From Synchiropus splendidus (lineage: Eukaryota; Chordata; Actinopteri; Syngnathiformes; Callionymidae), in the NCBI RefSeq assembly GCF_027744825.2, contig NC_071348.1:19687563-19751562 (forward strand): DNA of 64,000 nucleotides. The letters run 5' to 3'. How positions within the stretch are numbered: position 1 is the stretch's first letter; each line of letters starts with the position of its first letter. The translations under genes and the position numbers were made by a program. Shown here piece by piece: positions 11,493-23,230 of this stretch. The notes under the pieces are model-generated. The model saw nothing but the letters and a program-made list of their open reading frames with translations. It ran no database searches and was not told the origin of the DNA.

Positions 11493-13936
11493 AACATAAA
11501 AATGTTGATAACTTTGGAAAAACACTTCAGACAGCTTAGATTTGATGTGCAACTACTAGAAAGACCTTTTCTGCTATCATGGAAGTTTAAAATTTCATGT
11601 TCTGAAGCTTCCCTGCAAAGTTATGGCACAATGCAGAAAACGCGTTTTCAGCCAGAGATAAGGTGGGTTCCCGAACGCCAAACATAAAAATGTTGAAAAC
11701 TTTGGAAAAACACTTCAGACAGCTTAGATTTGATGTGCAACTACTAGAAAGACCTTTTCTGCTATCATGGAAGTTTAAAATTTCATGTTCTGAAGCTTCC
11801 CTGCAAAGTTATGGCAAAATGCAGAAAACACGTTTTCATCCTGAGATAAAGTCGATTCCGGAACGCCATACATAAAAATGTTGACAACTTTGGAAAAACA
11901 CTTCAGACAGCTTCGATTTGATGTGCAACTACGAGAAAGACCCTTTCTGCTGTAGTGGGTGGTGAAAATTCAATGTTCTGAAGCTTCACTGCAAAGTTAT
12001 GGCACAATGCGGAAAACGCGTTGTCAGCCTGAGATAAGGTCGATTCCCGAACGCCAATCATAAAAATGTTGATAACTTTGGAAAAACACTTCAGACAGCT
12101 TAGATTTGATGTGCAACTACTAGAAAGACCCTTTCTGCAAAAGTGGGAGGTTAAAATTTCATATTCTGTAGCTTCCCTGCAACGTTATGGCACAATGCAG
12201 AAAACGCGTTTTCAGCCTGAGATAAGTCGGGTTCCAGAACGCCAAACGTAAAAATGTTGATGACTTTGGAGAAACACTTGAGACAGCTTAGATTTGATGT
12301 GCAACTACTCGAAAGACCCTTTCTGCTATAGTGGGGGGTGAAAATTTCATGTTCTGAAGCTTCCCGGCAAAGTTATGGCACATTGCAGAAAACGCGTTTT
12401 CAGCCTGAGATAAGGTCGATTCCGGAATGGCAAACATACAAATGTTGATAACTTAGGAAAAACACTTCAGACAGCTTAGATTTGATGTGCAACTACTAGA
12501 AAGACCCTTTCTGCAAAAGTGGGAGGTTAAAATTTCATATTCTGTAGCTTCCCTGCAACGTTATGGCACAATGCAGAAAACGCGTTTTCAGCCTGACATA
12601 AGGTGGGTTCCAGAACGCCAAACGTAAAAATGTTGATGACTTTGGAAAAACACTTCAGACAGCTTAGATTTGTTGTGCAACTACTCGAAAGACCCTTTCT
12701 GCTATAGTGGGAGGTGAAAATTTCATGTTCTGAAGCTTCCTTGCAAAGTTATGGCACAATGCAGAAAACGCGTTTTCAGCCTGATATAAGGTGGGTTCCG
12801 GAACGGCAAACATAAAAATGCTGATAACTTTGGAAAAACACTTCAGACAGCTTAGATTTGATGTGCAACTACTAGAAAGACTCTTTCTGCTATAGTGGGA
12901 GGTGAAAATGTCATGTTCTGAAGCTTCCCTGCAAAGTTATGGCACAATGCAGGAAATGCGTTTTCAGCCTGGTATAAGGTGGGTTCCGGAATGCCAAACA
13001 TAAAAATGTTGATAACTTTGGAAAAACACTTCAGACTGCTTAGATTTGATGTGCAAGTACTAGAAAGACCCTTTTTGCTATAGTGGGAGCTGAAAATTTT
13101 ATGTTCTGAAGCTTCCCTGCAAAGTTATGGCACAATGCTGAAAACGCGTTTTCAGCCTGAGATATGGTGGGTTCCGGAACGCCAAACATAAAAATGTTGA
13201 TAACTTTGGAAAAACACTTCAGACAGCTTAGATTTGATGTGCAACTACTAGAAAGACCCTTTGTGCTATAATTGGAGTTGAAAATTTCAAGTTCTGAAGC
13301 TTCCCTGCAAAGTTATGGCACAATGCAGAAAACGCGTTTTCAGCCTGAGATAAGGTGGGTTTCGGAACGCCAAACATAAAAATGTTGATAACTTTGGAAA
13401 AACACTTCAGACAGCTTAGATTTGATGTGCAACTACTACAAAAACCATTTCTGCGATCGTGGAAGTTTAAAATTTCATGTTCTGAAGCTTCCCTGCAAAG
13501 TTATGGCACAATGCGTAAAACGCGTTTTCAGCCTGAGATAAGGTCGATTCCAGAACGCCAAACATAAAAATGTTGATAACTTTGGAAAAACACTTCAGAC
13601 AGCTTAGATTTGATGTGCAACTACTAGAAAGACCTTTTCTGCTATAGTGGAAGTTTAAAATGTCATGTTCTGAAGCTCCCCTGAAAAGTTATGGCACAAT
13701 GCAGAAAACGCGTTTTCAGCCAGAGATAAGGTGGGTTCCCGAACGCCAAACATAAAAATGTTGAAAACTTTGGAAAAACACTTCAGACAGCTTAGATTTG
13801 ATGTGCAACTACTAGAAAGACCTTTTCTGCTATCATGGAAGTTTAAAATTTCATGTTCTGAAGCTTCCCTGCAAAGTTATGGCACAATGCAGAAAACACG
13901 TTTTCAGCCTGAGATAAAGTCGATTCCGGAACGCCA
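11493..13936 (+). repeat. 2,444-bp higher-order block, copy 2
   Basis: Collinear with 9,049-11,492 apart from an extra TATCATGGAAGTTT-type monomer at 11,681 and a missing GTGAGGGGTG-type monomer near 12,700. It is followed at 13,749-14,120 by the beginning of a further partial copy (offset 2,068 from 11,681). Confidence 0.82.
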
Positions 13937-14159
13937 TACATAAAAATGTTGACAACTTTGGAAAAACACTTCAGACAGCTTCGATTTGATGTGCAACTAC
14001 GAGAAAGACCCTTTCTGCTGTAGTGTGTGGTGAAAATTCAATGTTCTGAAGCTTCACTGCAAAGTTATGGCGCAATGCGGAAAACGCGTTGTCAGCCTGA
14101 GATAAGGTCGATTCCCGAACGCCAATCATAAAAATGTTGATAACTTTGGAAAAACACTT

Positions 14160-14650
14160 CAGACAGCTTATATTTGATGTGCAACTACGAGAAAGACCCT
14201 TTCTACTATAGCGGGAGGTGAAAATTTCATGTTCTGAGACTTCTCTGCAATGTTACGGCACAATGCAGAAAACACATTTTCAGAATGACATAAGGTGGGT
14301 TCCAGAACGCCAAACATAAAAATGGGGATTACTTTGGAAAAACACTTCAGACTGCTTAGATTTGATGTGCAACTACTAAAAAGACCCTTTCTGATATAGT
14401 GGGTAGTGAAAATTCGATGTTCTGAAGCTTCCCTGCGAAGTTTTGGCACAATGCAGAAAACGCGTTTTCAGCCTGAGATCAGATGGGTTCCGGAACGGCA
14501 AACATAAAAATGCTGATAACTTTGGAAAAACACTTCAGACAGCTTAGATTTGATGTGCAACTATGAGAAAGACCCTTTCTGCTATAGTGGGAACTTAAAA
14601 TTTCATGTTCTGAAGCTTCCATGCAAAGTTATGGCACAATGCAGAAAACA
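14160..14650 (+). repeat. Third partial copy of the AAAAATGGGGATTAC block
   Basis: The rare TTCTGAGACTTCTCTGC, AACACATTTTCAGAATGA and AAAAATGGGGATTAC units seen near 2,960-3,130 and 8,030-8,200 return here, then switch to a unit like that near 3,720-3,830 (TGCGAAGTTTTGGC, GAGATCAG). It extends the history of block shuffling across the first 15 kb. Confidence 0.78.
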
Positions 14651-15722
14651 CGTTTTCAGCCTGAGATAAGGTCGGGTTCCAGAACGCCAAACGTGAAAAT
14701 GTTGATGACTTTGGAGAAACACTTGAGACAGCTTAGATTTGATGTGCAACTACTCGAAAGACCCTTTCTGCTATAGTGGGGGGTGAAAATTTCATGTTCT
14801 GAAGCTTCCCGGCAAAGTTATGGCACATTGCAGAAAACGCGTTTTCAGCCTGAGATAAGGTCGATTCCGGAATGGCAAACATACAAATGTTGATAACTTA
14901 GGAAAAACACTTCAGACAGCTTAGATTTGATGTGCAACTACTAGAAAGACCCTTTCTGCAAAAGTGGGAGGTTAAAATTTCATATTCTGTAGCTTCCCTG
15001 CAACGTTATGGCACAATGCAGTAAACGCGTTTTCAGCCTGACATAAGGTGGGTTCCAGAACGCCAAACGTAAAAATGTTGATGACTTTGGAAAAACACTT
15101 CAGACAGCTTAGATTTGTTGTGCAACTACTCGAAAGACCCTTTCTGCTATAGTGGGGGGTGAAAATTTCATGTTCTGAAGCTTCCCTGCAAAATTATGGC
15201 ACAATGAAGAAAACGCGTTTTCAGCCTGAGATAAGGTGGGTTCCGGAACGCCAAACATAAAAATGTTGATAACTCCGGAAAAACACTTCAGACAGCTTAG
15301 ATTTGATGTGCAACTACTAGAAAGACCCTTTCTGCTATAGTGGGAGGTGAAAATTTCATGTTCTGAAGCTTCCTTGCAAAGTTATGGCACAATGCAGAAA
15401 ACGCGTTTTCAGCCTGAGATATGGTGGGTTCCGGAACGCCAAACATAAAAATGTTGATAACTTTGGAAAAACACTTCAGACAGCTTAGATTTGATGTGCA
15501 ACTACTAGAAAGACCCTTTGTGCTATAATTGGAGTTGAAAATTTCAAGTTCTGAAGCTTCCCTGCAAAGTTATGGCACAATGCAGAAAACGCGTTTTCAG
15601 CCTGAGATAAGGTGGGTTTCGGAACGCCAAACATAAAAATGTTGATAACTTTGGAAAAACACTTCAAACAGCTTAGATTTGATGTGCAACTACTACAAAA
15701 ACCATTTCTGCGATAGTGGAAG

Positions 15723-18700
15723 TTTAAAATTTCATGTTCTGAAGCTTACCTTGCAAAGTTATGGCAGAATGCAGAAAACGCGATTTCAGCCTGAGATAAG
15801 GTGGGTTCCCGAACGCCAAACATAAAAATGTAGATAACTTTGGAAAAACACTTTAGACAGCTTAGATTTATGTGCAACTACTAGAAAGACCCTTTCTGCT
15901 ATAGTGGGAGCTGAAAATTTTATGTTCGGAAGCTTCCCTGCAAAGTTATGGCACAATGCAGAAAACACGTTTTCAGCATGCCATATGGTGGGTTCCGGAA
16001 CGCCATACATAAAAATGTTGATAACTTTGGAAAAACACATCAGACAGCTTAGATTTGATGTGCAACTACTAGAAAGATCCTTTCTGCTACAGTGGGAAGT
16101 GAAAATTTCATGTTCTGAAGCTTCCCTGCAAAGCTATGGCACATTGCAGAAAACGCGTTTTCAGCCTGAGATAAGGTGGGTTCCGGAACGCCAAACATAA
16201 AAATGTTGATAACTTTGGAAAAACACTTCAGACAGCTTAGATTTGATGTGCAACGACTAGAAAGACCCTTTCTGCTTTAGTGGGAGGTGAAAATTTCATG
16301 TTCTGAAGCTTCCCTGCAAAGTTATGGCACAATGCAGAAAACGCATTTTCAGCCTGAGATAAGGTGGGTTCCGGAACGCCAAACATAAAAATGTTGATAA
16401 CTTTGGAAAAACACTTCAGACAGCTTAGTTTTTATGTGCACCTACCAGAATAACCCTTTCTGATTAGTGGGAGGTGAAAATTTCATGTTCTGTAGCTTCC
16501 CTGAGAAGTTGTGGCACAATGCAGAAAACGCGTTTTCAGCCTGAGATAAGGTGGGTTCCGGAAAGGCAAACATAAAAATTTTGATAACTTTGGAAAAACA
16601 CTGCAGACAGCTTAGATTTGATGAGCATCTACTAGAAAGACCCTTTCTGCTATGGTGGCAGGTGAAAATTTCATGTTCTGAAGCTTTCCTGCAAAGTTAT
16701 TGCACAATGCAGAAAACGCGTTTTCAAACTGAGATCAGGTCGATTCCGGAACGCCAAACATAAAAATGTTGATAACTTTGGAAAAACACTTCAGACAGCT
16801 TAGATTTGATGTGCAATTACGAGAAAGACCCTTTCTGCTATAGTGGGAGGTGAAAATTTCATGTTCTGAAGTTTTATGCAAAGTTATGGCACAATGTGTG
16901 AAACACGTTTTCAGCCTGAGATAAGCTCGATTCCGTAACCGTAAACATAAAAATGTTGATAACTTTGTAAAAACACTTCAGACAGCTTAGATTTGATGTG
17001 CAACTACTAGAAAAACCATTTCTGCTAGTGTGGGATCTGAAAAATTCATGTTCTGAAGATTCCCTGCAAAGTTATTGAACAATGCAGAAAACGCGTTTTC
17101 AAACTGAGATAAGGTCGATTCCGGAACGCCACACATAAAAATGTTGATGACTTTGGAAAAACTCTTCAGACAGCTTAGATTTTATGTGCAACTACAAGAA
17201 AGACCCTTTCAACTATAGTGGGAGGTGAAAATTTTATGTTCTGAAGCTTCCCTGCAAAGTTATGGCACAAGGCAGAAAACGCGTTTTCAGCCTGAGATAA
17301 GGTGGGTTCCGGAACGCCAAACATAAAAATGTTAATAACTTTGACAAAACACTTCAGACAGCTTTGATTTGATGTGCATCTACTAGAAAGACCCTTTCTG
17401 CTATAGTGGATGGTGAAAATTTCATGTTCTGAAGCTTCCCTGTAAAGTTATGGCACAATGCGTAAAACGTGTTTTCAGCCTGAGATAAGGTCGATTCCGG
17501 AACGGCAAACATAAAAAAATTGATAACTTTGGAAAAACATTTCAGACAGCTTAGGTTTGATGTGCAACTACGAGAAAGACCCTTTCTACTATAGTGGGAG
17601 GTCAGAAGTTCATGTTCTGAAGCTTTATGCAAAGTTATGGCACAATGCAGAAAACGGTTTTCAGCCTGATATAAGGTGGGTTCCGGAATGCCAAACATAA
17701 AAATGTTGATAACTTTCGAAAAACACTTCAGACAGCGTAGATTTGATGTGCAACTACTAGAAATACCCTTTCTGCTATAGTGGGAAGTGAAAATTTCATG
17801 TTCTAAAGCATCCCCGCAAAGTTATGGCACAATGCAGAAAACGCGTTTTCAGCCTGATATAAGGTGGGTTCCGGAACGCCAAACATAAAAATGTTGATAA
17901 TTTTGGAAAAACACTTCAGACATCTTAGATTGATGTACAACTACTGGAAAGACCCTTTCTGCTATAGTGGGGGTTGAAAATTTCATGTTCTGAAGCTTCC
18001 CTGCGAAGTTATGGCACATTGCAGAAAACGCGTTTTCAGCCTGAGATAAGGTCGATTCCGGAACGCCAAACATAAAAATGTTGATAACTTTGGAAAAACA
18101 GTTCAGACATCTTAGATTTGATGTGCAACTACGAGAAAGACCCTTTCTGCTATAGTGTGACGTGAAAATTTGATGATCTGCAGCTTCCCTGCAAAGTTAT
18201 GCCACAATGCAGAAAACCTGTTGTCAGCCTTGAGATAAGGTGGGTTCCGTAACGCCAAACATAAAAATGTTGATAATTTTGGAAAAACACTTCAGACAGC
18301 TTAGATTTTATGTGCAACTACTAGAAATAGCCTTTCAGCTATAGTGGGAGTTGAAAATTTCATGTTCTGAAGCCTCTCTGCAAAGTTATGGCACAATGCA
18401 GAAAACGCATTTTCAGCCTGAGATAAGGTGGGTTCCGGAAAGGCAACCATAAAAATGTTGATAACTTTGGAAAAACACTTCAGACAGCTTAGATTTGATG
18501 TGCAACTACTAGAAAGACCCTTTCTGCTATAGTGGGATGGGAAATTTTCATGTTCTGAGAAGCGTCCCTGCAAAGTTATGGCACAATGCGTAAAACGTGT
18601 TTTCAGCCTGAGATAAGGTCGATTCCGGAACGGCAAACATAAAAAAATTGATAACTTTGGAAAAACATTTCAGACAGCTTAGGTTTGATGTGCAACTACG

Positions 18701-19198
18701 AGAAAGACCCTTTCTACTATAGTGGGAGGTCAGAAGTTCATGTTCTGAAGCTTTATGCAAAGTTATGGCACAATGCAGAAAACGGTTTTCAGCCTGATAT
18801 AAGGTGGGTTCCGGAATGCCAAACATAAAAATGTTGATAACTTTCGAAAAACACTTCAGACAGCTTAGATTTGATGTGCAACTACTAGAAAGACCATTTC
18901 TGCTATAGTGGGAGTTGAAAATTTCATGTTCTGAAGCTTCCCTGCGAAGTTATGGCACATTGCAGAAAATGCGTTTTCAGCCTGAGATAAGGTCGATTCC
19001 GGAACGCCAAACATAAAAATGTTGATAACTTTGGAAAAACAGTTCAGACATCTTAGATTTGATGTGGAATTACGAGAAAGACCCTTTCTGCTATAGTGTG
19101 ACGTGAAAATTTTATGTTCTGCAGCTTCCCTGCAAAGTTATGCCACAATGCAGAAAACCTGTTGTCAGCCTTGAGATAAGGTGGGTTCAGGAACGCCA
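15723..19198 (+). repeat. 3.5-kb higher-order segment, first copy
   Basis: Landmarks are GCTTACCTTGCAAAG, AAAAATGTAGATAAC, TTCAGCATGCCATATGG (15,974) and the ATGAGCATC unit (16,622). Most recur 3,532-3,533 bp downstream. An internal 1,128-bp (6-monomer) duplication links 17,420-17,698 with 18,548-18,826. The unit at about 16,430-16,540 (ACCAGAATAACCC) is replaced by a different unit in the second copy. Confidence 0.82.
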
Positions 19199-19350
19199 AA
19201 CATAAAAATGTTGATAATTTTGGAAAAACACTTCAGACAGCTTAGATTTTTTAGTTTAAAATTTCATGTTCTGAAGCTTACCTTGCAAAGTTATGGCAGA
19301 ATGCAGAAAACGCGATTTCAGCCTGAGATAAGGTTGGTTCCCGAACGCCA
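19199..19350 (+). repeat. Truncated 152-bp monomer at a recombination junction
   Basis: The distance between adjacent AACAT starts is 152 bp, 36 bp short. CTTAGATTTTT runs directly into TTAGTTTAAAATTTCATG, skipping the second hairpin and the GTGGG box. The left side matches units near 18,301 and 21,084; the right side matches 15,723 onward. This is the largest single-unit deletion I found and it joins two different segments out of register. Confidence 0.92.
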
Positions 19351-20715
19351 AACATAAAAATGTAGATAACTTTGGAAAAACACTTTAGACAGCTTAGATT
19401 TATGTGCAACTACTAGAAAGACCCTTTCTGCTATAGTGGGAGCTGAAAATTTTATGTTCGGAAGCTTCCCTGCAAAGTTATGGCACAATGCAGAAAACAC
19501 GTTTTCAGCATGCCATATGGTGGGTTCCGGAACGCCATACATAAAAATGTTGATAACTTTGGAAAAACACATCAGACAGCTTAGATTTGATGTGCAACTA
19601 CTAGAAAGATCCTTTCTGCTACAGTGGGAAGTGAAAATTTCATGTTCTGAAGCTTCCCTGCAAAGCTATGGCACAATGCAGAAAACGCGTTTTCAGCCTG
19701 AGATAAGGTGGGTTCCGGAACGCCAAACATAAATATGTTGATAACTTTGGAAAAACACTTCAGACAGCTTAGATTTGATGTGCAACGACTAGAAAGACCC
19801 TTTCTGCTTTAGTGGGAGGTGAAAATTTCATGTTCTGAAGCTTCCCTGCAAAGTTATGGCACAATGCAGAAAACGCATTTTCAGCCTGAGATAAGGTGGG
19901 TTCCGGAACGCCAAACATGAAAATGTTGATAACTTTGGAAAAACACTTCGGACAGCTTAGATTTGATGTGCAACTACTAGAAAGACCCTTTGTGCTATAG
20001 TTGGAGGAGAAAATTTCATGTTCTGAAGCTTTCCTGCAAAGTTAGGGCACAATGCAGAAAATGCGTTTTCAGCCTGAGATAAGGTGGGTTCCGGAAAGGC
20101 AAACATAAAAATTTTGATAACTTTGGAAAAACACTGCAGACAGCTTAGATTTGATGAGCATCTACTAGAAAGACCCTTTCTGCTATGGTGGCAGGTGAAA
20201 ATTTCATGTTCTGAAGCTTTCCTGCAAAGTTATTGCACAATGCAGAAAACGCGTTTTCAAACTGAGATCAGGTCGATTCCGGAACGCCAAACATAAAAAT
20301 GTTGATAACTTTGGAAAAACACTTCAGACAGCTTAGATTTGATGTGCAATTACGAGAAAGACCCTTTCTGCTATAGTGGGAGGTGAAAATTTCATGTTCT
20401 GAAGTTTTATGCAAAGTTATGGCACAATGTGTGAAACACGTTTTCAGCCTGAGATAAGCTCGATTCCGTAACCGTAAACATAAAAATGTTGATAACTTTG
20501 TAAAAACACTTCAGACAGCTTAGATTTGATGTGCAACTACTAGAAAAACCATTTCTGCTAGTGTGGGATCTGAAAAATTCATGTTCTGAAGATTCCCTGC
20601 AAAGTTATTGAACAATTCAGAAAACGCGTTTTCAAACTGAGATAAGGTCGATTCCGGAACGCCACACATAAAAATGTTGATGACTTTGGAAAAACTCTTC
20701 AGACAGCTTAGATTG
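19255..20715 (+). repeat. 3.5-kb higher-order segment, second copy (part 1)
   Basis: Repeats 15,723-17,182 at an offset of 3,532, changing to 3,533 after one substituted unit (about 19,962-20,070). Rare landmarks such as the CATGCCATATGG dyad (19,506) and GATGAGCATCTAC (20,152) agree. Confidence 0.85.
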
Positions 20716-21419
20716 ATGTACAACTACTGGAAAGACCCTTTCTGCTATAGTGGGAGTTGAAAATTTCATGTTCTGAAGCTTCCCTGCGAAGTTATGGCAC
20801 ATTGCAGAAAATGCGTTTTCAGCCTGAGATAAGGTCGATTCCGGAACGCCAAACATAAAAATGTTGATAACTTTGGAAAAACAGTTCAGACATCTTAGAT
20901 TTGATGTGGAACTACGAGAAAGACCCTTTCTGCTATAGTGTGACGTGAAAATTTGATGTTCTGCAGCTTCCCTGCAAAGTTATGCCACAATGCAGAAAAC
21001 CTGTTGTCAGCCTTGAGATAAGGTGGGTTCAGGAACGCCAAACATAAAAATGTTGATAATTTTGGAAAAACACTTCAGACAGCTTAGATTTTATGTGCAA
21101 CTACTAGAAATAGCCTTTCAGCTATAGTGGGAGTTGAAAATTTCATGTTCTGAAGCCTCTCTGCAAAGTTGTGGCACAATGCAGAAAACGCATTTTCAGC
21201 CTGAGATAAGGTGGGTTCCGGAACGGCAACCATAAAAATGTTGATAACTTTGGAAAAACACTTCAGACAGCTTAGATTTGATGTGCAACTACTAGAAAGA
21301 ACCTTTCTGCTATAGTGGGATGGGAAATTTTCATGTTCTGAGAAGCGTCCCTGCAAAGTTATGGCACAATGCAGAAAACCCGTTTTCAGTCTGAGATAAG
21401 GTCGATTCCGGAACGCCAA
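20715..21419 (+). repeat. Higher-order segment, second copy (part 2, offset 2,783)
   Basis: At CTTAGATTGATGTACAAC the sequence switches from matching about 17,180 to matching 17,930 onward, and 17,930-18,636 is then repeated at an offset of 2,783. About 750 bp (four monomers) present in the first copy are skipped. The switch is in register, as expected of homologous unequal crossover. Confidence 0.82.
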
Positions 21420-21429
21420 ACATCAAAAT

Positions 21430-23230
21430 GTTGATAACTTTGGAAAAACACTTCAGACAACTTAGATGTGATGCGCAAATACTAGAAAGACCGTTTCTGC
21501 TAAACCGGGAGGAGAAAATTTCATGTTCTGAAGCTTCCCTACAAAATTATGGCCCAATGCAGAAAACACGTTTTCAGCCTGAGATAAGGTCGATTGCAGA
21601 ACGTCAAACATATAAATGTTGATAACTTTGGAAAAACACTTCAGACACCTTAGATTTGATGTGCAACTACTAGAAAGACCCTTTCTGCTAAAGCGGGAGG
21701 TGAAAATTTCATGTTCTAAAGTTTCCCTGCAAAATTATGGCACAAAGCAGAAAACACGTTTTCAGCCTGAGATAAGGTCGATTCCGGAATGCCAAACATA
21801 AAAATGTTGATAACTTTGGAAAAACTCTTCCGAGAGCTTAGATTTGATGTGCAACTACTAGAAAGACCCTTTCTGTTATAGTGGGAGTTGAAAATTTCAT
21901 GGACTGAAGCTTCTCTGCAAAATTATGGCACAATGCAGAAAACGCATTTTCAGCCTGAGATAAGGTGGGTTCCGGAACTCCAAACATAAAAATGTTGATA
22001 ACTTTGGAAAAACACTTCATACAGCTTAGATTTGATGTTCAACTACTAGAAAGAGCCTTTCTGCTATAGTGGGTGGTGATAATTTCATGTTCTTAAGCAT
22101 ACTTGCAAAGTTATGGCACAATGCGTAAAAGGCGTTTTCAGCCTGAGATAAGGTCGATTCCGGAACGCCAAACATAAAAAGGTTGAGAACTTTGGAAAAA
22201 CACTTCAGACAACTTAGATGTGATGTGCAACTACTAGAAAGACCCTTTATGCTATTGTGGGAGGTGAAAATTTCATGTTCTGAAGCGTCCCTGCAAAGTT
22301 ATGGCACAATGCAGAAAACGCGTTTTCAGCCTGAGATAAGGTCGGTTGCTGAACGCAAAACATAAAAATGTTGATAACTTTGGAATAACACTTCAGACAG
22401 CTTAGATTTGATGTGCAACTACTAGAAAGACCCTTTCTGCTAAAGCGGGACGTGAAAATTTCATGTTCTGAAGCTTCCCTGCAAAGTTATGGCACAATGC
22501 AGAAAACGCGTTTTCAGCCTGATACAAGGTGGGTTCCGGAACGCCAAACATAAAAATGTTGATAATTTTGGAAAAACACTTCAGACAGCTTAGATTTGAT
22601 GTGCAACTACTAGAAAGACCCTTTTTGCCATAGTTGGACGAGAAAATTTCTTGTTCTGAAGCTTCCCTGCAAAGTTAATGCACAATGCAGAAAACGCGTT
22701 TTCAGCCTGAGATAAGGTGGGTTTCCGAACGCCAAATCTAAAAATGTTGATAACTTTTGAAAAACACGTCAGACAACTTAGATCTGATGTGCAACAACTA
22801 GAATAACCCTTTCTGATTAGTGGGAGGTGAAAATTTCATGTTCTGAAGCTTCCCTTCAAAGTTATGGCGCAATGCAGAAAACGCGTTTTCAGCCTGATAT
22901 AAGGTGGGTTCCGCAACGCCAAACATAAAAATGTTGATAACTTTGGAAAAACACTTCAAACAGCTTAGATTTGATGTGCAACTACTCGAAAGACCCTTTC
23001 TGCTAAACCGGGTGGTGAAAATTTCATGTTCTGAAGCTTCCCTACAAAATTATGGCCCAATGCAGAAAACACGTTTTCAGCCTGAGATAAGGTCGATTGC
23101 AGAACGCCAAACATATAAATGTTGATAACTTTGGAAAAACACTTCAGACACCTTAGATTTGATGTGCAACTACTAGAAAGACCCTTTCTGCTAAACCGGG
23201 AGGTGAAAATTTCATGTTCTGAAGCTTCCC
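21430..23230 (+). repeat. 1,503-bp (8-monomer) spaced duplication with TAAACCGGG units
   Basis: The CTAAACCGGG, CCCTACAAAATTATGG and GTCGATTGCAGAACG variants at 21,500-21,600 recur at 23,003-23,103, an offset of 1,503. The following CATATAAATGTTG unit repeats too (21,610 and 23,113). A related CTAAAGCGGG unit at 21,690 has a relative 8.07 kb away at 29,757. Confidence 0.8.

Noticed and set aside
15970..15995. CAGCATGCCATATGG as a possible mobile-element end
   Set aside because: It is a few-base variant of TTCAGCCTGAGATAAGG in register with the satellite, duplicated at 19,506 with the surrounding block. No insertion or target-site duplication is present.
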